From an uncultured Atopobiaceae bacterium (GTDB taxonomy: Bacteria > Actinomycetota > Coriobacteriia > Coriobacteriales > Atopobiaceae), in contig CALUJT010000092.1 in assembly GCA_944321005.1 (NCBI GenBank), forward strand, positions 1 to 8,233: a stretch of DNA of 8,233 nucleotides. Direction: 5' to 3'. Position numbers and translations under genes: made by a program. The notes beneath the pieces are model-generated. The model did no database searches. It was not told where the DNA came from and was given only the letters and a program-made list of their open reading frames with translations. Every line of letters starts with the position of its first letter. Position 1 is the stretch's first letter. Shown here one piece after another: positions 1-4,797 of this stretch.

Positions 1-42
1 CGGACCTGAACCGTACGCGTCTGCCAATTCCACCACGCCCGC
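1..42 (-). tRNA. tRNA-Leu (anticodon CAG), partial
   Basis: Read on the - strand from position 42, the sequence folds as the first half of a leucine tRNA. It has a 7-nt acceptor strand GCGGGCG (42-36), then TG, and a D arm containing GTGGAATTGGCAGACGC, which is the typical class II Leu D-arm. The anticodon arm follows: stem TACGG, loop TTCAGGT, and the first bases CCG of the returning stem. The anticodon CAG is at 8-6 and reads CUG codons. The rest of the anticodon stem, the long variable arm, the T arm and the 3' end lie beyond the left edge. It is transcribed away from the kinase operon. The call rests on the close match to the known tRNA-Leu(CAG) pattern; the 3' half cannot be checked here. 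Confidence 0.93.
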
Positions 43-53
43 GTGCGAAGGCA

Positions 54-82
54 ATTCTAACGCAAGCGTCGCCAGCTGCCAA
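54..82 (-). promoter_or_regulatory. Sigma-70-type promoter of tRNA-Leu
   Basis: On the - strand a -35 box TTGGCA (82-77) and a -10 box TAGAAT (59-54) are separated by exactly 17 nt. Transcription would start around 46-48, giving a leader of only a few nucleotides before the tRNA 5' end at 42, which is normal for a tRNA promoter. Both boxes are close to consensus in a region that is otherwise GC-rich. The assignment comes from the sequence match and the position alone. Confidence 0.75.
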
Positions 83-109
83 GGGGTTTTCTTCAAGAAC
101 GGCCCCTGG
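79..109. repeat. Nested inverted repeat in the divergent region
   Basis: A small perfect dyad TTCTT-C-AAGAA (89-99) sits inside an imperfect outer pair, CCAAGGGG (79-86) with CCCCTGG (103-109), which needs one bulged A. It overlaps the tRNA -35 box and lies about 37 nt upstream of the candidate -10 box of the kinase operon. It could be an operator serving either direction, or chance. No protein can be assigned to it. Confidence 0.3.
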
Positions 110-145
110 GGGTCGCAGCGCGGCCACGAACCAGCCGGGGCGGGG

Positions 146-151
146 TAGAAT
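146..151 (+). promoter_or_regulatory. Candidate -10 box for the kinase-fha-pstP operon
   Basis: TAGAAT is an isolated AT-rich hexamer in a GC-rich stretch, 41 nt before the GTG start of the first kinase. A start site near 158 would leave a leader of about 35 nt that includes the ribosome binding site. The same hexamer is the -10 box of the tRNA promoter. No convincing -35 element is present at 16-18 nt spacing (the bases there are GC-rich), so this may be an activator-dependent or weak promoter. A GGGGC/GCCCC pair (137-141 and 153-157) brackets the box. Confidence 0.4.
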
Positions 152-180
152 AGCCCCACCACGGCACACGCAGCACAAAC

Positions 181-188
181 GAAGGAGG
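181..188 (+). promoter_or_regulatory. Ribosome binding site of the first kinase
   Basis: GAAGGAGG is an almost perfect anti-16S match, 4 nt before the GTG at 193. It is the strongest such site in the window and fixes the start at a GTG, although no ATG is close by. Confidence 0.8.
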
Positions 189-192
189 GGCC

Positions 193-1956
193 GTGAGCAC
201 GTCCACGCCACCAGAGGCGCGCGCGGCAGCGCCGCAGCAGCAGGGGGCCGCCCCCCGCGACGAGGTCCTCCTGGGCAGGTACCGCATCATAGAGCGCCGG
301 GGCACCGGCGGCTTTGGCGCCGTGTGCACCTGCTGGGACCTGCGCCTCCAGCGGCGCGTTGCCATCAAGCGCATGCCCATCGTGGACGCGGCGGCAACGA
401 CCACGGCCGAGGAGGCCCTGGCGGAGGCCCGCACCGCCTGCATGCTCGCGCACCCCAACATCGTCACGGTCTTCGACTTCGAGTCGGACGGCACCTACGC
501 CTATCTCGTCATGGAGTACGTCGACGGGCTCAACCTCGCCGAGCTTCTCGCCCGCGTGGAGGGGGGCCGCCTCACCCCCGAGGAGTGCGCCCACGTCCTG
601 GACTCCGTCACCAGGGCCCTTGCCTTTGCGCACGAGAACCTGGTCCTCCACCTGGACATCAAGCCCACGAACATCATGGTCGACCGGCGCGGGGTGGTTA
701 AGCTCGCGGACTTTGGCATGGCCACGCTCGCCTCGGCCGCGGGCTACGGGGGCGCGCGCGGCGGGACCGTGGGCTACATGCCCCCCGAGCAGATACAGGG
801 CATGCTGGTGGACGAGCGCGCGGACGTCTTCTCGCTCGCCGTGGTGGTGTGGCAGGCCCTCACCGGGCAGTGCCCCTTCGGCGCGGAGTCCGCCGCGGCC
901 TCGCTCAAGAAGATCGAGCACGGGCCCGCGCGCCCCCTCCAGAGGGACTGCCCGGAGCTCTCCGGTGACCCCGAGCTCGCGCTCTCCTCCGCCGTCTCCG
1001 CCTATCCCGCGGACCGGCCCGCGGACGTCCGCGACCTCGCCGACGAGCTCCTCCCCTTCCTCGGGGACCCCCGCGAGGGCGCCGAGTCGCTCCGGGAGCT
1101 CGTCGAGCAGGCCGAGAAGGACGACGGCTCGCTGGACTCCACGCGAAGCGACGACCTCCCTCCTCTCCTCTTCCGCATGCCCTGGCTGCCCGGCGCCGTG
1201 GCGCGCTGCACGACCGCGCTGGCCGTCTTCTCGGTGGCGCGGCTCGTCCTCCCCGCGCTCCCGGGCACCACCGGACAGCTCGTCTCCGTGGCCGCGCTCG
1301 CGGGCGCTGCCGCCTCCGCCCTCTGGCCGCCCCTGGGCTCCGCCCTCGTGGGGCTCCTGCTCGTGGCGGCCCTCGGCCTCGCGGGCCCCACGCCGGCGAG
1401 CTTCCCCCTCGCGTTCTTCTCGGCCGTGGCGCTCGGCGCCTGGTGGATCCTCGTGGGGAGGAGGGGCAGGCTCACGAGCCTGACCGCGCTCCTTCCGTGC
1501 TGCCTTCCCTCCCCCGTGACGGGGGCCGCGCTGGCGGGCTACGCGCTGCGACCGCTGCCGGCGGCGGCAACGGCCCTGGCGGGCTACGCCCTCGGCACGC
1601 TCTTCCACCTCGCCGTGTCGCGGGGCTTCGTCGCCACCTCCGTGGCGGCGGACCTCGCGGCGCTCGCCGCCGGGCCGCGCCTGTGGGTGGTCGCCGCGGG
1701 GTGTGCGGCGTGCGGGCTCGTGAGCTCCGCCGTCTCCTCGAGGGGGACGGTGGCCTCGGGCGTCGTGGGGCAGGCACTCGGCCTCGCGTGCCTCCTGGGC
1801 TCTGAGGTTCTCGCAGCTAGAATGGAGAATGACGGTATATGGGCCTCCCTCGACGGAGAGGCCGTCCTGCTTGCGGTACTCTTGTTTGTGCTTTTGTGCA
1901 TTGCGACGGCCCTCGGAGGGCCGCTCGTGGAGGATATGGAAGGCGAGGATACGTGA
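193..1956 (+). CDS. Membrane-anchored Ser/Thr protein kinase with polytopic C-terminal domain
   Basis: A 587-aa kinase starting at GTG. Residues about 29-290 form a Hanks-type kinase domain. The glycine loop is GTGGFG (37-42), the ATP lysine is K59 in VAIK, and the probable helix-C glutamate is E78. The catalytic loop is H153-L-D155-I-K157-P-T-N160, followed by D173-F-G and the P+1 loop GTVGYMPPEQ (191-200). It should transfer phosphate to Ser/Thr of cytoplasmic proteins at the membrane. Residue 154 is Leu where HRD kinases have Arg, so this is a non-RD kinase, and its activation loop lacks the TxT pair of PknB. A hydrophilic linker (about 290-328) leads to seven to nine hydrophobic segments between 333 and 575, with no PASTA or other obvious external domain. 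The substrate and signal are unknown. It opens an operon of phosphothreonine-binding proteins, a phosphatase and wall synthases, so a role in wall or division signalling is likely by context. The kinase call is secure; the function of the tail is not. Confidence 0.93.
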   Translation: MSTSTPPEARAAAPQQQGAAPRDEVLLGRYRIIERRGTGGFGAVCTCWDLRLQRRVAIKRMPIVDAAATTTAEEALAEARTACMLAHPNIVTVFDFESDGTYAYLVMEYVDGLNLAELLARVEGGRLTPEECAHVLDSVTRALAFAHENLVLHLDIKPTNIMVDRRGVVKLADFGMATLASAAGYGGARGGTVGYMPPEQIQGMLVDERADVFSLAVVVWQALTGQCPFGAESAAASLKKIEHGPARPLQRDCPELSGDPELALSSAVSAYPADRPADVRDLADELLPFLGDPREGAESLRELVEQAEKDDGSLDSTRSDDLPPLLFRMPWLPGAVARCTTALAVFSVARLVLPALPGTTGQLVSVAALAGAAASALWPPLGSALVGLLLVAALGLAGPTPASFPLAFFSAVALGAWWILVGRRGRLTSLTALLPCCLPSPVTGAALAGYALRPLPAAATALAGYALGTLFHLAVSRGFVATSVAADLAALAAGPRLWVVAAGCAACGLVSSAVSSRGTVASGVVGQALGLACLLGSEVLAARMENDGIWASLDGEAVLLAVLLFVLLCIATALGGPLVEDMEGEDT

Positions 1957-1957
1957 C
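1805..1957 (+). promoter_or_regulatory. AT-richer gene end with possible internal promoter before fhaA
   Basis: The last 150 nt of the kinase gene drop visibly in GC and use codons rare elsewhere in the window (AGA, AAT, GGT, ATA, ATT, TTG). TAGAAT at 1818-1823 repeats the -10 hexamer found twice at the left end, with only a weak -35 match (CTGGGC, 1795-1800, 17 nt upstream). A TATATG lies at 1836-1841. A secondary promoter that lets fhaA and downstream genes be expressed without the first kinase is possible. The evidence is compositional only. Confidence 0.25.
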
Positions 1958-3091
1958 ATGAGCTTCCTCAGTGATTTCGAGGGGCGCATAGGCTCCGTGT
2001 TCGGGGCGGCCCCCCAGGGATACACCGAGCCCTTCTCCTTCAAGAAGCTCGCCAAGCGCGCCGCGCGCGAGATGGAGAACGAGACCTACGAGATCGACGG
2101 CGTGGACACCGCGCCGGCCCTCTACACGGTGCTCGTCTCCGCGTCGGACGACTCCCTCATGCGCCCCCTCTACGAGCAGATCACCTACGAGGTGTCCGCC
2201 TTCGTGACCGCCCAGGCCCAGAAGCGCGGCTACGCCTTCGTGGGAAGCCCGCTCGTGCGCTTCATGGTCGACCCCTCCCTGCGCTCCGGCAAGTTCGCCG
2301 TGTTCGCGGAGAACGTGGACGCCCGCACCCTCAACCGCCTGCGCGAGGAGGAGCGTGCCTTCCTGGCCGGAAACTCGAGCTCGGGCGGCGCGGCGGCCCA
2401 GATCAACCGCCGCCCCTCCGCGCCCACGCCGCGACAGCGCGCCGACGCCGCGGACCGCGCGCCCGCCAGGCCCCAGCCGGAGCCCGCCCCCGTCTCGGGC
2501 ACGGACGCCGGCCTCGACGTCATGCCCTCGGACTTTGACGTGGCGCCCGCATCCGTGGCCTCCGCGTCCGAGTCCACGCCCATGCCCATCCCCATGGCGG
2601 CGGACACGCCGCTCGTGGCGCCCTCGAGCAGGCACGCCGCCGTTCCCGTGCCGCAGACGCAGCGCCGCAGCGTCCCTCTCGTGGACGTGCGCAGGGGCGT
2701 CGGCGCCGAGGCGGTCGCCGGCGTGGCCACGGCAGGCTCCCCCATCGCCGCGGCCATGGACGCCGCGCCGCAGCACGCGCGCGGCGTTGAGGACGATGCG
2801 GCCTCCTGCCTGCTGATCGACCGCCAGACCGGCCGCACCTTCACCGCCAAGGCCCCCTCCACCGTCATAGGGCGCGAGCGCTCCAAGGCGGGCATAGTCC
2901 TGCGCGACCCCAACGTCTCGCGCGCCCATGCCGAGCTCTCCTTCGACGGGCGCGACTGGCGCATCACCGACCTCAACTCCACCAACGGCACGCTCGTGAA
3001 CGACGTCGACGTCCACGACTGCGTGCTGCGCGACGGAGACCTCGTCACCCTCGGCCTCGTGAACCTCGAGTTCAGGGAGAACCGCCGATGA
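1958..3091 (+). CDS. fhaA: FhaA: DUF3662 and FHA domain protein
   Basis: A 377-aa cytoplasmic adaptor. Residues 1-135 match the N-terminal DUF3662 module of actinobacterial FhaA. It begins MSFLSDFEGRIGSVFG, followed by the KKLAKRAAREME helix and a mixed alpha/beta core ending near RTLNRLREEERAFL. Residues about 138-280 are a low-complexity Ala/Pro/Ser linker. Residues about 283-377 form an FHA domain with VIGRE (303-307), S321-R-x-H324 and DLNSTNGTLVN (338-348), which carry the phosphothreonine-binding Arg306, Ser321 and Asn343. In mycobacteria FhaA binds phosphorylated wall proteins such as MviN; the partner here is not shown. The start is the ATG at 1958, 1 nt after the kinase stop and 9 nt after GAGG (1945-1948). 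An in-frame ATG at 1829 would add 43 residues unlike any FhaA and would overlap the kinase gene. Translation is probably coupled to the kinase. Confidence 0.93.
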   Translation: MSFLSDFEGRIGSVFGAAPQGYTEPFSFKKLAKRAAREMENETYEIDGVDTAPALYTVLVSASDDSLMRPLYEQITYEVSAFVTAQAQKRGYAFVGSPLVRFMVDPSLRSGKFAVFAENVDARTLNRLREEERAFLAGNSSSGGAAAQINRRPSAPTPRQRADAADRAPARPQPEPAPVSGTDAGLDVMPSDFDVAPASVASASESTPMPIPMAADTPLVAPSSRHAAVPVPQTQRRSVPLVDVRRGVGAEAVAGVATAGSPIAAAMDAAPQHARGVEDDAASCLLIDRQTGRTFTAKAPSTVIGRERSKAGIVLRDPNVSRAHAELSFDGRDWRITDLNSTNGTLVNDVDVHDCVLRDGDLVTLGLVNLEFRENRR

Positions 3092-3501
3092 TCGACCTCG
3101 TCCTGTTTGCGGGACGCGTCCTTCTCATCGTCGTCCTCTACATCTTCCTGTTTGCCGTCATGCGCTCGGGCGTGGGCCTCGTGCGCGGGCAGCGCCGCGA
3201 CGCCGCCATATGGTCCGTCGACGTCGAGAAGGGCACGCGCTCGCTCCGCGGCCTGCACGTCGACATCCTCGGCCCCGTGGTCATAGGGCGCTCCCCCTCC
3301 TCCGACATCGTCATCGACGAGCCGTACGTCTCGTCCTCTCACGCCCGCTTCACGCTCCAGGGCCCCGCCCTCGTGCTCGAGGACCTTGGCTCCACCAACG
3401 GCACCATGGTCAACGGCCACCCCATCGACCAGCCGGTCACCCTGAGGGAGGCTGACGAGGTCCAGGTGGGCGACACCATCATGAGGGTGAGTCGCGGATG
3501 A
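3088..3501 (+). CDS. fhaB: FhaB: membrane-anchored FHA domain protein
   Basis: A 137-aa protein with one N-terminal membrane span (about 5-25, LVLFAGRVLLIVVLYIFLF), a basic stretch (RGQRR, 33-37) that places the remainder in the cytoplasm, and an FHA domain over about 45-137. The FHA signature is complete: VIGRS (65-69), S83-S-H85 and LGSTNGTMVNG (100-110). It should bind phosphothreonine on a kinase or its substrate at the membrane. The mycobacterial homologue (FhaB/FipA) links PknA/PknB signalling to septal wall synthesis, and the length is close to that protein's. It starts within the fhaA stop (ATGA, 3088-3091) with AGGGAGA (3074-3080) upstream. It ends in another ATGA overlap with the phosphatase, so the three genes are translationally coupled. 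Confidence 0.93.
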   Translation: MIDLVLFAGRVLLIVVLYIFLFAVMRSGVGLVRGQRRDAAIWSVDVEKGTRSLRGLHVDILGPVVIGRSPSSDIVIDEPYVSSSHARFTLQGPALVLEDLGSTNGTMVNGHPIDQPVTLREADEVQVGDTIMRVSRG

Positions 3502-4796
3502 CGGCCGAGGAGCTACAGGCAGCCCCCGTCGAGGAGCCCGTCAACGCCCCCGGTCGCGCCGAGATGCCCGTCGAGGGCCGCGCCGGCGCGGACGCCGTGT
3601 CCGGCGCCAACGATTTCATCTCGTGGGGCGCGCGCAGCGACGTGGGCCTGGTCCGCGGCCACAACGAGGACTCCTTTCTCCTGAGGGCGCCGCTCTTCGT
3701 GGTGTCCGACGGCATGGGCGGGCACGCGGCCGGTGAGGTCGCGAGCTCCATCGCCGTGGAGACCGTGGGCGAGCTCGCCCCCGGCACGGCTGACGACGTT
3801 CTTCTTGGCGCTGCCGTCGAGGCCGCCAACAAGGCCGTCATCAGGGGCGCCGAGGAGGGCATCGGGAAGCCCGGGATGGGCTGCACGGCAACGGCCGTCC
3901 TCGTCGAGAAGAACCACATGGCCGTGGCCCACGTGGGAGACTCGCGGGTCTACCTCCTCCACCAGGGGACGCTCGTGCGCATCACGCACGACCACTCGTA
4001 CGTGGAGGAGCTCGTCGACTCGGGGCAGATAACCGCGGACGAGGCCCGGACGCACCCCTCGCGCTCCATCATCACGCGCGCCCTGGGCTCCGACCCGGAC
4101 ATGTACGCGGACCACTTCACCCTCGAGGTCAACACCGGGGACCGGATCATCCTGTGCTCGGACGGCCTCTCCAGCATGATCTCCGACAGCGAGATGGAGT
4201 CGCTCGCCGTCTCCAGCGCCACGCCCCAGCAGGCCGCGGACAACCTCGTGGCCGCCGCCCTCACGGCGGGCGGGGCGGACAACGTGACCGTCGTGGTGGC
4301 GGACGTCCTCAACGACGGCCTCGCCGCCGAGGCGCGCAAGAGGCTCGCCCGCGGCGCCGCCTTCGTGACCGGCGTCATCGCGGCCATGCTCGCCGTGGTG
4401 GCCGTCATAGCCTTCGCCTTCATCCGCAGCGAGTGGTACCTCGCGCCCAACGGGAGCACCGTGGCCATCTACCGCGGCATCCAGGGCGACTTCCTGGGCA
4501 TACCGCTAAACGAGCTCGTGGGAACGAGCGCCGTGGAGGTGAGCGACCTGCCCGCCGCCATCCAGGACCAGCTCAAGGGCGGCATCCGCGTGCAGAACGA
4601 GGACGCCGCCTTCGAGACCATAGACTCCTACCACCGCCAGATCGACGCCGAGGCGGAGCGTGCCGCGCAGATCGCCGAGGAGGCGACCGCGGGGAGCTCG
4701 CAGGCCGCCGCGCCCGAGAACGGCGGCGCCGACGACGCGGGCGACGGGGCGGCCGCGGGCGCCCCCGAGGGCGAGACAGCGGAAGGGGGCGAGTAG
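3498..4796 (+). CDS. pstP: PstP: PP2C-type Ser/Thr phosphatase, membrane-anchored
   Basis: A 432-aa phosphatase that reverses the phosphorylation made by the cluster's kinases. The PP2C core runs from about 41 to 270. R53-x-x-N-E57-D58 is motif 1, SDGMGG gives metal-binding D71, GDSR is at 147-150, SDG gives D222, and GADN gives D261. R53, E57, D58, D71, D222 and D261 correspond to the phosphate- and metal-binding residues of human PP2C-alpha. A single span (about 287-309) follows a basic stretch (ARKRLARG). About 123 residues then lie outside the cell, ending in an Ala/Gly/Glu-rich tail. This is the architecture of mycobacterial PstP, which has a longer external domain. The N-terminus has about 40 extra acidic residues before the core. 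The start at 3498 is favoured by the ATGA overlap with fhaB and by GAGGGTGAG (3483-3491). The stop is 1 nt before the next gene. Confidence 0.94.
   Translation: MTAEELQAAPVEEPVNAPGRAEMPVEGRAGADAVSGANDFISWGARSDVGLVRGHNEDSFLLRAPLFVVSDGMGGHAAGEVASSIAVETVGELAPGTADDVLLGAAVEAANKAVIRGAEEGIGKPGMGCTATAVLVEKNHMAVAHVGDSRVYLLHQGTLVRITHDHSYVEELVDSGQITADEARTHPSRSIITRALGSDPDMYADHFTLEVNTGDRIILCSDGLSSMISDSEMESLAVSSATPQQAADNLVAAALTAGGADNVTVVVADVLNDGLAAEARKRLARGAAFVTGVIAAMLAVVAVIAFAFIRSEWYLAPNGSTVAIYRGIQGDFLGIPLNELVGTSAVEVSDLPAAIQDQLKGGIRVQNEDAAFETIDSYHRQIDAEAERAAQIAEEATAGSSQAAAPENGGADDAGDGAAAGAPEGETAEGGE
4783..4789 (+). promoter_or_regulatory. Ribosome binding site of the SEDS-PBP fusion
   Basis: AAGGGGG lies 8 nt before the ATG at 4798, inside the end of pstP. 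A second, better-matching site, GGAGG (4842-4846), sits 8 nt before an in-frame ATG at 4855, so a form 19 residues shorter may also be made. Confidence 0.5.
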
Positions 4797-4797
4797 C

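Noticed and set aside
1829..1957. Longer fhaA starting at ATG 1829
   Set aside because: The added 43 residues are Cys/Arg-rich, overlap the kinase gene by 128 nt and do not resemble the FhaA N-terminus, which begins at the MSFLSDFE segment encoded from 1958.
2372..2800. fhaA linker as a coding region of horizontally acquired or repeat origin
   Set aside because: It is an Ala/Pro-rich low-complexity linker with the same base composition as the flanking domains; such linkers are normal in FhaA.
1817..3016. A 399-codon - strand frame opposite fhaA
   Set aside because: Low-complexity Gly/Ala/His/Arg shadow; fhaA has recognisable domains on the other strand.
2865..3430. Repeated DNA (GTCATAGGGCGC and TCCACCAACGGCAC) in fhaA and fhaB as a mobile or recombination repeat
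   Set aside because: Both pairs encode the conserved FHA motifs VIGR and STNGT in the same codons; this is domain homology, not a separate repeat element.
4660..4797. Longer fusion protein starting at ATG 4660
   Set aside because: The extra 46 residues are Arg/Pro-rich shadow of the pstP tail; the ATG at 4798 has a ribosome binding site and 1-nt spacing.
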